Notes: a model not told the origin generated them from the letters alone. 64,000 nucleotides of DNA from Microbacterium hatanonis (GCF_008017415.1 NZ_VRSV01000002.1:310001-374000), one strand, 5' to 3'; shown: positions 1 through 7,784, counted from the first letter of the stretch. Numbers and translations: made by a program.

Positions 1-258
1 CTGGGGGTGGAACCGCACGTCGAGGCGGTCGTCGAGAGCTTCCTGTCGCTCGGCCCGTTCGTCGCCGGCACCAGGCGTCTCGCCATGGTGCAGGCCGGTC
101 TCAGCGACCTCGTCGTCGGGATGGGCGGCGTCCGCGTGCTCGAGCCCCCGTTCGAGGCCACCCCTCTCACGAACGCCCTGTGGTGGCATCCCGTGCACAC
201 GCACGATCCCGAGCACGTCTGGATGCGCGAGCTGTTCGCCGAAGCCGCCGCGTCATGA
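1..258 (+). CDS. LysR-type regulator, C-terminal end (partial)
   Basis: Only the last 85 codons are present; the reading frame is open from the left window edge, so the start lies outside. The fragment has a repeated 'L.DL V VGMGGVRVLEPPF' style and ends in a Trp-rich stretch (ALWWHPVHTHDPEHVWMREL) typical of the effector-binding domain end of some actinobacterial LysR regulators. No DNA-binding region is visible here. It is convergent with the MFS gene whose stop is 28 nt away. Family assignment is by general resemblance and is moderate; it could regulate a gene left of the window. Confidence 0.6.
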   Translation: MGVEPHVEAVVESFLSLGPFVAGTRRLAMVQAGLSDLVVGMGGVRVLEPPFEATPLTNALWWHPVHTHDPEHVWMRELFAEAAAS

Positions 259-286
259 CGACACGGCGGCCTCGACGCATCCGTTC

Positions 287-1516
287 TCAGCGCGCGACGG
301 TCTCTCCCGCGCGCGCCCGGAGCACCAGCATCGTGATCCCCGCGACGACCGCGGCGGCCACGCCCACCACTCCGACCGCGATGTTCAGCGCGCCCAGGAT
401 CCCGACGAGCACCCCCACGATGATCGGCGTCACGAACTGACCGAGGTAGAACGACGCCGTCCACCAGCCGGTGACGCGTCCGCGCTCCTCGTAACGAGTG
501 GACGCGACCACCCACGTCAGCAGTGAGGGAAGCAGCAGACCCGATCCGAACGAGGCGATGACCGCACCGGCGATCACACCGCCGAGCGCCGGAACCACCC
601 AGATCACGATCATGCCCACGGCCTGCAGGGCGAAGGCGAGCGGCAGAAGGGAACCCGGTCGCACCCGCGCCAGACGCGAGAAGGTGAAGCCCGCGATCGC
701 CGTCGCGAGCGACGCGACGGCCGAGACCAGGCCGATGACCCGCGTGTCCTCGGCGTCCACCCCGGTGCCGACCACGAGGTAGCTGACCTCGATGATGAGC
801 ACGTAGAAGGCGAAGCCGCCGAAGAGCGTGATCACGAGAGGCGCGGCGATCCGGCGCCAGGGGATGCGCACCTTCTCGCCCGGGGCGGCGTGACGGTCGC
901 CCTCCGCACCGCCGCGCGGCTCCCACAGCGCGAAGATCATCGGCACGGCGACCACGATGCTGATGGCGTAGACCCAGAACGGCGTGTGCCAGCCTCCGAC
1001 GCCGAGAGCGCCGCCGAGGATGATGAAGACGGTCGCGGCGAGCGTCGTGGTGACCGTCTGAAGGCCCAGGTACTTGTTACGGCGCCTCTCCTCGAAGAAG
1101 TAGTCGACGATGAGCGTCGTGCAGACGGTCATGATCGCCGCCTCGCACACACCGACCAGCACGCGGCTGAAGAGGATCTCGGGGAGACCCTCCAACCACG
1201 CCGGCGCGGTGCCGACCAGCGCGTAGGCGATCATCGCGCCGATGAGCAGGTTCTTCCGCCCCAGCCGGTCGACGATCTGGCCGGCGAACGGCGCGAAGAT
1301 GGCGATCATCAGCGCCGGGATCGCGACGATCATCGGCACGAGGATCTCCGACCCGGCGACGTCGGCGAAATGCGCCGAGAGCTGGGGAAGCACCGGGGTG
1401 ATGAGCACGGAGCCGAGGACGGGCATGCAGCTGCCGGCGAGAAGCAGGATGCCCTGCAGTGCGCCGGCTCTGCGGGTGGTGTCGGCGACGGGACCGACGG
1501 ACGTCGAATTCGACAT
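287..1516 (-). CDS. MFS transporter
   Basis: A 409-residue hydrophobic protein with about 12 membrane segments. The loop after the second segment carries the MFS motif A signature (GQIVDRLGRKN). It probably exports or imports a small molecule by proton exchange; the substrate cannot be told from sequence. I start at the ATG at 1516 (MSNSTSVGP) because AAAGGAG lies 5 nt upstream, although the frame stays open 14 codons further. A TATAAC -10 element at 1579-1584 fits this start. It sits downstream of the cold-shock gene but is separated from it by a strong hairpin, so it is probably transcribed on its own. Confidence 0.85.
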   Translation of the reverse strand: MSNSTSVGPVADTTRRAGALQGILLLAGSCMPVLGSVLITPVLPQLSAHFADVAGSEILVPMIVAIPALMIAIFAPFAGQIVDRLGRKNLLIGAMIAYALVGTAPAWLEGLPEILFSRVLVGVCEAAIMTVCTTLIVDYFFEERRRNKYLGLQTVTTTLAATVFIILGGALGVGGWHTPFWVYAISIVVAVPMIFALWEPRGGAEGDRHAAPGEKVRIPWRRIAAPLVITLFGGFAFYVLIIEVSYLVVGTGVDAEDTRVIGLVSAVASLATAIAGFTFSRLARVRPGSLLPLAFALQAVGMIVIWVVPALGGVIAGAVIASFGSGLLLPSLLTWVVASTRYEERGRVTGWWTASFYLGQFVTPIIVGVLVGILGALNIAVGVVGVAAAVVAGITMLVLRARAGETVAR

Positions 1517-1578
1517 GGGAACTCCTTTGTTCCCGCTCATTCGACCGCGCGCATTCACGCCTGTGAAGGTGGAGATGC

Positions 1579-1584
1579 GTTATA
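1579..1584 (-). promoter_or_regulatory. -10 element of the MFS gene
   Basis: TATAAC on the minus strand, about 63 nt before the chosen ATG. No convincing -35 is seen at the right spacing. Confidence 0.4.
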
Positions 1585-1637
1585 GCTCGCATAGACCCCA
1601 GTGATGAGGCGTTCATGACGCGAATTCCCACGCATGG

Positions 1638-1679
1638 CGATCCGCATCGCCGCCGGAGATCTCGCGGCGATGCGGATCG
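1638..1679 (-). terminator. Hairpin terminator after the cold-shock gene
   Basis: Perfect 16-bp stem (1638-1653 with 1664-1679) around a 10-nt loop, lying 29 nt past the stop of the cold-shock gene and before the MFS promoter. There is no clear T-tract, which is common in high-GC actinobacteria. Confidence 0.7.
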
Positions 1680-1707
1680 TGACGTACCCGCCGGGGCGGG
1701 CGGTGAT

Positions 1708-1914
1708 TCAGATGGGGTTGATGTTCTCCGCCTGCAGGCCCTTCGGCCCCTGCGCGACATCGAACTCGACCCGCTGGTTCTCTTCCAGGGAGCGGTAACC
1801 CGAGGCCTGGATCGCCGTGTAGTGCGCGAAGACGTCCGCGCTGCCGTCATCGGGAGCGATGAATCCGAAACCCTTCTCCGAGTTGAACCACTTGACCGTG
1901 CCCTGCGTGCTCAT
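1708..1914 (-). CDS. cspA: Cold-shock protein, CspA family
   Basis: 68 residues, the usual length of a single cold-shock domain. Both RNA-binding motifs are present: RNP1 as KGFGFI (residues about 15-20) and RNP2 as DVFAHY (about 27-32). It begins with the family start [17 protein letters not shown]. Such proteins are cytoplasmic RNA chaperones that melt mRNA structure. No gene lies within about 300 nt upstream in the same direction, so it is monocistronic and followed by a strong hairpin. Which paralogue (cspA, cspC) it is cannot be decided, so the symbol is generic. Confidence 0.93.
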   Translation of the reverse strand: MSTQGTVKWFNSEKGFGFIAPDDGSADVFAHYTAIQASGYRSLEENQRVEFDVAQGPKGLQAENINPI

Positions 1915-2221
1915 TGCGTGCCGTTCTGCTGCTGCCGACGCCTTCTGCGCCGGTCCATTGACACGCTAACGGTCGACATGTCGTCGCCGAAAGGATGGTG
2001 ACAGAAACGTTGCATGCGGTTACGGCGGCGAAACGCGCCCGGAAACCATACGACGCCCGGGCCGAGCTGAAGCTCTGAGGCCCGGGCGTCGACGGATCCC
2101 CCCGGATAGGCCACGCAATGCGTGACTGCGAACACTCTACTGATGAACGGACGGTTCCGGCGACAGCAATTTCTGGGAACTTCTCCTGGGGTGCGGACGA
2201 CCCCCGGCGTAGGGTGACGAC
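1915..2221. other. Intergenic region between cspA and the GNAT-like gene
   Basis: No gene is supported here. It holds the upstream region and presumed 5' leader of cspA on the minus strand, the large hairpin at 2052-2090, and on the plus strand a TAGGGT hexamer at 2210-2215 just before the next start codon. Confidence 0.5.
2052..2090. terminator. Compound hairpin upstream of cspA
   Basis: Perfect 12-bp outer stem (2052-2063 with 2079-2090) enclosing a second small hairpin GAGCT-GA-AGCTC (2064-2075). It could isolate the divergent cspA and GNAT-like transcripts. There is no T-tract, so the role is uncertain. Confidence 0.45.
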
Positions 2222-2434
2222 GTGGACCCCATAGACCTTCGACACCTGCCCGACGACGGAGGAGCCAGGATCTCCGAGCTCGTCGCGACGGTCGCGGAGC
2301 GCCCGCTGTACGTCCGCGTGGGGGCGGACGACGCCGCATCCGTGTCGCTCCTGTCGAAGCTCGGTTTCACCGAGGTCTCGCGCACGACGTCCGACGACGA
2401 GATCGTCCTCGCACTCCCACCCACACTCGAGTAG
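2222..2434 (+). CDS. Small GNAT-like protein (C-terminal acetyltransferase fold piece)
   Basis: 70 residues. Residues about 29-60 (LYVRVGADDAASVSLLSKLG then F and TEVSR) match the end of a GNAT N-acetyltransferase, where an Asn/Asp-x2-Ala-x2-Leu-Tyr-x3-Gly-Phe-like segment closes the acetyl-CoA site. A full GNAT is about 150 residues, so this is half a domain: either a decayed remnant or a small stand-alone form. An in-frame TAG at 2210-2212 bars a longer reading. The GTG start lies 7 nt after a TAGGGT -10-like hexamer, so the mRNA may be leaderless. Confidence 0.5.
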   Translation: MDPIDLRHLPDDGGARISELVATVAERPLYVRVGADDAASVSLLSKLGFTEVSRTTSDDEIVLALPPTLE

Positions 2435-2471
2435 CCGAGCGGGAATCACGCGGCACCCCGACAATGAAGGG

Positions 2472-3788
2472 GTGTCTCTTCAAGCCGGAACCAGGTCTTC
2501 GAGTTCGCTGAGGTCGCCGACATCGCTCGGCGGCATCCTCGCCGAGCCCGAGACCCTCGACAGGCGTATCCTCGGCAGGCCTCGGGCTGCGCTCCTCTTC
2601 GCCCTCACGGTGTTCGTCGCCACGGCCGTGCAGGTGCTGTCGGTACCGATCAGCGCCCTCGTCAGTGCGCAGGGCCAGTGGAGCCTTCCGATTCCGCTCC
2701 CCGCCATGTTCACGCTGCTGATCGTGGGCTGCGCCGCGCAGTGCGCTCTGCTGCTGATCTGCGACCGCCACCCGGTGATGGCCGTCGCCGGCACCACGGC
2801 GATCTACCTCGCCCTGGCCCTCGGCCTGTCCGTTCCTTCGTGGCTCGTGCCCATGCGCGCCGTCATCGCGATCGCCCTCTTCCTGCTCGCCACCCGCGCC
2901 GCCCCCGTCCGCACACTGCTGACCCTGGCTGCGGTCATCGTCGTCAGCGTGGTCGGCTTCCTCCTGTGGGCGCTCGCACTCGGCGGCGACGTCGGTGTCG
3001 CTGTCGGATTCGTCGTCGCCGAAGCGGTCGGCATCGTGGCCATCACCGGCGGCGCCACTGTGCTCGGGCTCTGGTGGGGCGCGCAGACCCGCCGACTGCT
3101 GCTGGAACGCCATCGCGCCGACACCGCGCGGCGCGAGCACGAGAAGCGCGTGGAGGAGGCCCGCGGACGGGAGCGAGCGCGCATCGCGCAAGAACTGCAC
3201 GACGTCGCGGGCCAGCACCTCGCAGGTCTCATCGCCCTCACCGACGCAGCGATGAGCCTGGCGCCGGAACACCCCGAGCGGGCTCTCGAGCTCGTCGAAG
3301 ACGTGCGCAACGAGGGGAGGTTCGCCGCCGCCAGCCTCGCGGGCGCCCTCGCCGACTTCCGCGCGGTCGGCGCGACGCCCATCGAGGCGACGCGCGATCT
3401 CCGCCGTGCCGATGAACTGGTCACCTACTGGCAGAAGCGCGGGATGCCGCTGCAGTTCGCGTCGTCGGGTCCGATGGACGAGCTCCCCGCCGTCGTGTCG
3501 ACGACCGCCTACCGCGCACTGCAGGAGGCTCTGACCAACGCGGCCAAGCACGCGCCGGGTGCAGCCGTGGACGTCGATCTCGCGCACTCGCCCGGGATGC
3601 TCGAGCTGCACGTGAAGAACGACCCGCCTCGACCGGGTACCGAGCCCCTCCCCGGCCTCAACCTGGGCTGGGGCCTCACGGGAATGCGCGAACACATCGA
3701 CCTTCTGCGAGGCACAATGACCAGCGGGGACACCGCCGACGGCGGCTGGGGCGTGCGAGTGCGCATCCCGGTGGCACACATCGACTAG
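2472..3788 (+). CDS. Two-component sensor histidine kinase (NarX/DesK type)
   Basis: 438 residues. About six membrane segments span residues 35-205; a cytoplasmic dimerisation domain follows with the HisKA_3 H-box ERARIAQELHDVAGQHL (phospho-acceptor His243). The C-terminal ATPase domain has the N-box ALQEALTNAAKHAP and a G-box GWGLTGMREHIDLLRG. It should phosphorylate the LuxR-type regulator that starts 14 nt downstream. The GTG start at 2472 follows a GACAAT hexamer by 6 nt, so translation may be leaderless. Its position directly before the lanthipeptide locus suggests control of that locus; this is inference from layout. Confidence 0.9.
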   Translation: MSLQAGTRSSSSLRSPTSLGGILAEPETLDRRILGRPRAALLFALTVFVATAVQVLSVPISALVSAQGQWSLPIPLPAMFTLLIVGCAAQCALLLICDRHPVMAVAGTTAIYLALALGLSVPSWLVPMRAVIAIALFLLATRAAPVRTLLTLAAVIVVSVVGFLLWALALGGDVGVAVGFVVAEAVGIVAITGGATVLGLWWGAQTRRLLLERHRADTARREHEKRVEEARGRERARIAQELHDVAGQHLAGLIALTDAAMSLAPEHPERALELVEDVRNEGRFAAASLAGALADFRAVGATPIEATRDLRRADELVTYWQKRGMPLQFASSGPMDELPAVVSTTAYRALQEALTNAAKHAPGAAVDVDLAHSPGMLELHVKNDPPRPGTEPLPGLNLGWGLTGMREHIDLLRGTMTSGDTADGGWGVRVRIPVAHID

Positions 3789-3802
3789 ACGAGGAGTTGC
3801 CG

Positions 3803-4468
3803 ATGGGCGGCAAGACGACGATCCGCGTGCTGATCGCCGACGACAACCGCACCGTCCGCAAGGGTCTGCGCCTCCAGCTCGAGGGTGCCGCAGGCATCAC
3901 GGTGGTCGGAGAGGTCACCAACGGGGTGGATGCTGTGGCCGCGGCGCGCTCCGAGCACGCCGACGTCGTGCTCATGGATCTGCAGATGCCGGGCATGAGC
4001 GGACTCGAAGCCACCCGTGAACTGACGACGTCGCCCGACCATCCGACCGTCGCCGTCATCGTCATGACCAGCTTCGCGATCGACGGCTACGTCTCTGAAG
4101 CACTCGACTCGGGTGCGGTCGGATATCTGCTCAAGAGCCACGACTCCGACGTGCTGCTCGAGGCGATCCACGCGGCCGCGCGCGGGCACGCCCTCGTGTC
4201 GTCGCACGTGACCGCCACCATGCTGCAGGAGTTCGTCCGCCGGGGTTCGTCGCGCGATGACCGGGCCATCGCCCATCGGCTCACCGCGTCGGAGCGCCGG
4301 GTGGTCGGGGTGCTGTCGAAGGGCGTGACCAGCAGCGAGGCGATCGCCGAGCACCTCGGAGTCTCCGTGCACACGGTGCGCTCCCACATGCACTCCGCGA
4401 TCAAGAAGGTCGGGCTCGAAGACCGCACGCAGCTGGCCCTGTGGGGAGCGCGCAACCACCTGTCCTGA
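3803..4468 (+). CDS. LuxR/NarL-family response regulator
   Basis: 221 residues. Receiver domain: acidic pair in VLIADDNRTVRKGL, phospho-acceptor Asp59 in VVLMDLQMPGMSG, and the conserved Lys in YLLKS. C-terminal LuxR helix-turn-helix: LTASERRVVGVLSKG followed by AIAEHLGVSVHTVRSHM. The ATG at 3803 is preferred over an in-frame TTG two codons earlier because GAGGAG lies 6 nt upstream. It forms an operon with the kinase. A 16-bp palindrome begins 11 nt after its stop and lies ahead of lanKC; a NarL-type regulator next to a class III synthetase parallels RamR/AmfR of Streptomyces. Confidence 0.92.
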   Translation: MGGKTTIRVLIADDNRTVRKGLRLQLEGAAGITVVGEVTNGVDAVAAARSEHADVVLMDLQMPGMSGLEATRELTTSPDHPTVAVIVMTSFAIDGYVSEALDSGAVGYLLKSHDSDVLLEAIHAAARGHALVSSHVTATMLQEFVRRGSSRDDRAIAHRLTASERRVVGVLSKGVTSSEAIAEHLGVSVHTVRSHMHSAIKKVGLEDRTQLALWGARNHLS

Positions 4469-4478
4469 CTCTCGCACC

Positions 4479-4494
4479 TCATACATATGTATGA
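4479..4494. promoter_or_regulatory. Perfect 16-bp palindrome upstream of lanKC
   Basis: TCATACATATGTATGA is fully self-complementary. It lies between the response regulator stop and the lanKC start (183 nt upstream of the latter). The 12-mer CATATGTATGAA recurs at 7490-7501, just past the precursor gene, and I found it nowhere else in the window. It is a likely operator; the protein that binds it is unknown. Confidence 0.55.
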
Positions 4495-4676
4495 AGTTTG
4501 CCGACGGATTTTCGTGCGCGTCCGAGGCGTCCGACGGTCTGGTATCGAGTCGCCGCGCCACAATGCGCGACCCCGGATGCGCGGCGCCCCCTTCGCGCAC
4601 GATCCGCTCCGTCCCCCCTCGAGCGCCCGTGATCGCAGACTGACCTGCGCGGGGTTCACGGTGACAAGGGGGGCTT

Positions 4677-7274
4677 GTGGACACCAACTATTCGGCGTTC
4701 GCGAATGCCGATCCACAGTTCTACGACGCGCCGTCGCGGGCGGGGGCGCCGAGCGGTCGACGCTTCGTCGTGCCCGGCCATCTCGACTGGAGCGGGTGGG
4801 ACCACCTCATCGAGCGGCCGTGGTCGTTCTGGCGCCTCCGCGGCACCGTCCTTCCCGAGCAGGGATGGAAGATCCACGTCAGCGCGACGACGTCGACGGC
4901 TGATCGGATGCTGCGCGAGGTCGCCGCGTTCTGTCACCGCCGCGGGATCGCGTTCAAGATGCTCGTCGACCAGAGCCGGCTCGAGCGCTCCCTGGGCAAG
5001 GACGCCGACCGATCGTCCGCGGGGAAGTTCCTCACCGTGTATCCGCCCGACGAGCGAGCCCTGCACGACGCGCTCGTCGAGCTGGACGCCCGACTCGGCG
5101 GAGCCCCGGCACCGTACATCCTGTCCGACCTGCGCTGGCGCGAGGGTCCGCTGTTCGTCCGGTACGGCGCCTTCGTCAAGCGCTGGGCGACGGTCGACGG
5201 CGTCCCCGTGCTCGCCGTCCGTGATCTCGACACCGGCCGATGGCAGCCCGACGTGCGGTCGGCGTCGTTCCATGTGCCCGCGTGGGTGCAGATGCCCGGC
5301 TTCCTCCGCGAGCAGCTGAGCGCGCTCGACCTCACGCCCCCGGCCGGCCTGCCGACGATCACGGGGGCGCTGCACCATTCGAATGCCGGCGGCGTCTACG
5401 AGGCCACCGTCGGCGGCGCGTCGGTCATCGTGAAGGAGGCCCGTCCCCACACCGGGCGCACTCCCGACGGCCGCGACGCGGTGACCCGACTCCGTGACGA
5501 GGAGCGGGTGCTGCGGGAGCTCGCGGCCCTTCCGACCCCCGACGTCGTCGGCGTCTTCGAGGCGCACGGGCACCGCTTCCTCGCCATGGAGCGCATCGAC
5601 GGCACCCCGCTGAACGCGGCCGTCGTCGCTCGTCACCCGCTCGTGCGCACCGGTGCCGACGCGACGTCGCGGACGGAGTACCGCGACTGGGCGCTCTCCG
5701 TGACCGCGGCGACCCGACGCGCGATCGCGGAGCTGCATGCCGCGGGCTATGTGCACGGCGACCTCCATCCCGGCAACGTGATGGTGCGGCCCGACGACTC
5801 CGTCGCGCTCATCGACCTCGAGATGGCACGCGGCGTCTCCGCGCCCGACTCGGCGGGCATCGGCGTCCCCGGTTTCGTGCCGCCCGACGGCCGGGGCGGA
5901 AGAGCGCGCGACCTCTATGCGCTCGCCTGCATCGACCTCTTCGTCTTCCTGCCCCTCACCGCGCTCCTCCCCCTCGACGACGCGAAGGCCGACCAGCTGA
6001 TCTCCGCGGCGGCGGAGGAATTCTCCCTCGACAACGGCTGGGTCGAGCGTTCGGCGAGCGCTCTGACCCTGCGAGATCGTGAACGCGCTCCGCGCAGCAT
6101 CCACGACCCTGCCGAGACGACGGATGCTGCGCTGTCGCGCACGATCGACGGAATCGCCGCCGCGCTGCGCGCCGACCTCGATCTCGAACGCGACGACCGC
6201 CTGTGGCCGGGCGACCCCGCGCAGTTCGCCGAACCCTCCACCGGCGTCGCTCATGGAGCCCTCGGCGTCATGACCGCCCTGCTTCTGGCCGGGCACGCCG
6301 ACCTCGCTCTCGAGCGGGCGTGGGTCGAACGCGCTCTCGCTCGGGAACAGGCGCCCCGCGCCGGGCTGATGGACGGCACGGCCGGGTCGGCCTGGGCGTT
6401 CGGACTGCTCGGCGATCGCTCGGCGGCACAGCGCGCGACGGAGTGGCTCGGTGACGGCAGGCTGAGCGGGCTCGGCAGCGACCTCTACTCCGGGCTGCCG
6501 GGCGTGGGTCTGGCATTCCTCGCCGAGAGCGACGAGAGCCCCCCGATGCTCGACGCGGCGGTGCGCATCGCCGACGATCTGCGCGACCGTCTGGCCGCCG
6601 CCGCGCCGCAGACCCGTGTCGCAACCGGCCGCGGTGGCCTGCTGCACGGCGCGACGGGCACCGCGCTCTTCGCGCTGCGTCTGTACGAACGCACGGGCGA
6701 CAGGCGCCACCTCCGTCTCGCCACGGACGCCCTGGAGCACGACATGGCCTCGCTCGCCCGGTCGACCGACGCATCGCTGCAGGTGAACGAGGGGTGGCGC
6801 GTGCTCCCGTACCTGGGTCACGGTTCGGCGGGCATCGGAGCAGTGATCGCCCTCGCGCTCGCGCACCTCGGCGAGAGCGAACGCCACCTCGAGTCGCTCG
6901 ACGGCATCGTGCGGGCAGCATCCGCGCCGTTCGCGATCCAGTCCGGTCTCGTCCAGGGGCGCGCCGGTCTCATCCAGTTCCTGCTCCTGCTCGAGATCGT
7001 CGGGCGCTCCGACGCGATGTCGAGCGGTGCGCTGGTCCGGCACATCGACCAGCTCTCCCTTCACTCGCTCTCCTCCCCCGACGGCACCCGCTTCGCCGGC
7101 GACGGGCTGCTCCGCGCCTCCTGCGACCTCGCCACCGGGTCGGCGGGAGTGCTCACGGCCCTGGTGGCCTACCGCGCACACCTTCGCGGCGAGACCCCCG
7201 TCCTGGTGGGTCTGCCGTATCTGATCTCCCCCCGCGATATCGAGATGCGCTCGCTCCGGCGGCGCCCTTCGTAA
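4677..7274 (+). CDS. lanKC: Class III lanthionine synthetase (LanKC)
   Basis: 865 residues, the normal size for LanKC. An N-terminal lyase-like region (about 1-230) is followed by a Ser/Thr kinase domain with Lys253 (VIVKEARP), the catalytic loop HGDLHPGN (His360, Asp362) and metal-binding IDLEMA. From about residue 530 comes a LanC-like cyclase with its glycine repeats (GLMDGTAGSAW, GLLHGATGTAL, GHGSAGIGA, GLVQGRAGLIQ). The Cys/Cys-His zinc ligands of class I, II and IV cyclases are missing where WCHG/CHG blocks would be, which marks class III. It should phosphorylate, dehydrate and cyclise the precursor encoded 17 nt downstream. GTG start preceded by AAGGGGGG. Confidence 0.93.
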   Translation: MDTNYSAFANADPQFYDAPSRAGAPSGRRFVVPGHLDWSGWDHLIERPWSFWRLRGTVLPEQGWKIHVSATTSTADRMLREVAAFCHRRGIAFKMLVDQSRLERSLGKDADRSSAGKFLTVYPPDERALHDALVELDARLGGAPAPYILSDLRWREGPLFVRYGAFVKRWATVDGVPVLAVRDLDTGRWQPDVRSASFHVPAWVQMPGFLREQLSALDLTPPAGLPTITGALHHSNAGGVYEATVGGASVIVKEARPHTGRTPDGRDAVTRLRDEERVLRELAALPTPDVVGVFEAHGHRFLAMERIDGTPLNAAVVARHPLVRTGADATSRTEYRDWALSVTAATRRAIAELHAAGYVHGDLHPGNVMVRPDDSVALIDLEMARGVSAPDSAGIGVPGFVPPDGRGGRARDLYALACIDLFVFLPLTALLPLDDAKADQLISAAAEEFSLDNGWVERSASALTLRDRERAPRSIHDPAETTDAALSRTIDGIAAALRADLDLERDDRLWPGDPAQFAEPSTGVAHGALGVMTALLLAGHADLALERAWVERALAREQAPRAGLMDGTAGSAWAFGLLGDRSAAQRATEWLGDGRLSGLGSDLYSGLPGVGLAFLAESDESPPMLDAAVRIADDLRDRLAAAAPQTRVATGRGGLLHGATGTALFALRLYERTGDRRHLRLATDALEHDMASLARSTDASLQVNEGWRVLPYLGHGSAGIGAVIALALAHLGESERHLESLDGIVRAASAPFAIQSGLVQGRAGLIQFLLLLEIVGRSDAMSSGALVRHIDQLSLHSLSSPDGTRFAGDGLLRASCDLATGSAGVLTALVAYRAHLRGETPVLVGLPYLISPRDIEMRSLRRRPS

Positions 7275-7291
7275 CGAGGGAGGTGAGATCC

Positions 7292-7414
7292 ATGGGATAT
7301 CTGTTGTCACTCCAGACGCTCGACGACGCGTCGGGCGAAGGGCGGGGAACGCAGTTCGCCAGCACCTTCAGTGCCAGCGTCTGCGTGAGCACGGCATCGG
7401 CGTCGATCTGCTGA
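7292..7414 (+). CDS. lanA: Class III lanthipeptide precursor with two labionin-type motifs
   Basis: 40 residues. The leader begins MGYLLSLQTLDD, matching the LLxLQ-type recognition helix of class III leaders. The core carries two Ser-x2-Ser-x3-Cys motifs, S24-T-F-S27-A-S-V-C31 and S33-T-A-S36-A-S-I-C40, identical at six of eight positions and ending at the last residue. This is the pattern that becomes labionin or methyllanthionine/lanthionine rings in labyrinthopeptins and SapB-like peptides. It lies 17 nt after lanKC with a very strong ribosome site (AGGGAGGTGA), suggesting the peptide is made in excess of the enzyme. The cleavage site, ring pattern and activity cannot be read from sequence. 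Confidence 0.88.
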   Translation: MGYLLSLQTLDDASGEGRGTQFASTFSASVCVSTASASIC

Positions 7415-7433
7415 CATAGACGTCGGTTCGAGG

Positions 7434-7474
7434 TCGGGGGGAGCGGAGTCGCGAGGCGAACCCACTTCCCCCGA
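7434..7474 (+). terminator. Probable terminator after lanA
   Basis: 10-bp stem with one G-U pair (7434-7443 with 7465-7474) beginning 20 nt after the precursor stop; 21-nt loop and no T-tract. Confidence 0.45.
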
Positions 7475-7488
7475 TCACGAGCCCTCAC

Positions 7489-7501
7489 TCATATGTATGA
7501 A
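7489..7501. promoter_or_regulatory. Second copy of the lan-locus operator-like site
   Basis: TCATATGTATGAA: an inverted TCATA/TATGA pair with a 2-nt gap, sharing the 12-mer CATATGTATGAA with the palindrome at 4479-4494. In the first site the gap between the same half-sites is 6 nt, so the shared 12-mer may matter more than dyad spacing. Confidence 0.45.
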
Positions 7502-7658
7502 CTTCCGGCGGTAATCTGCATCGGTAAGCGGATGCCGGGGGCGACCGTGCGGCGCAGGCGAGTCGGCCCGGATCCCGCGATCTTTCTTGTCTCTCTAGGC
7601 AAGTCGCCGCCCCCGCTCAGTCGTCAGCTGGGAACCACGAGCCTGGATCAGGCCGATC

Positions 7659-7678
7659 TGTCCCCCATTCGGGGGACA
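7659..7678 (+). terminator. Compact hairpin, possible terminator
   Basis: TGTCCCCC-ATTC-GGGGGACA: perfect 8-bp stem with a 4-nt loop, midway in the gap after lanA. If transcription starts near the second operator, this would end a short RNA. Confidence 0.45.
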
Positions 7679-7732
7679 TGCGCGCAGCATCCACTCTGAC
7701 CTAACGTGCGTGGTGGACGGAGTCGTGACTGC

Positions 7733-7784
7733 GGACCTCGGCCCGTTTATCGAGCTCGGACCTCCAGCCCGAGGTCCGAGCTCG
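7733..7784 (+). promoter_or_regulatory. Two mutually exclusive hairpins ahead of the PH-like gene
   Basis: A perfect 14-bp stem (7751-7764 with 7771-7784, 6-nt loop) can be displaced by pairing of 7733-7741 with 7769-7777, which uses the same right arm. Such an arrangement, 57 nt before the start codon of the next gene, looks like an attenuator or leader switch. Function is inferred. Confidence 0.4.

Noticed and set aside
1956..1963. Perfect TTGACA (1958-1963) as a plus-strand promoter
   Set aside because: No -10 hexamer at 16-18 bp and no plus-strand gene close behind it.
4487..4903. Open frame starting in the first palindrome
   Set aside because: No ribosome site and it overlaps lanKC; Arg-rich shadow.
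4656..7310. 884-codon open frame opposite lanKC
   Set aside because: Codon-position shadow of a high-GC gene; product is Arg/Gly/Ala-rich with no domain, while the plus strand has a full LanKC.
7493..7699. 68-codon open frame starting in the second operator-like site
   Set aside because: No ribosome site, no Ser/Cys pattern of a lanthipeptide, runs into the hairpin at 7659; not supported as a second precursor.
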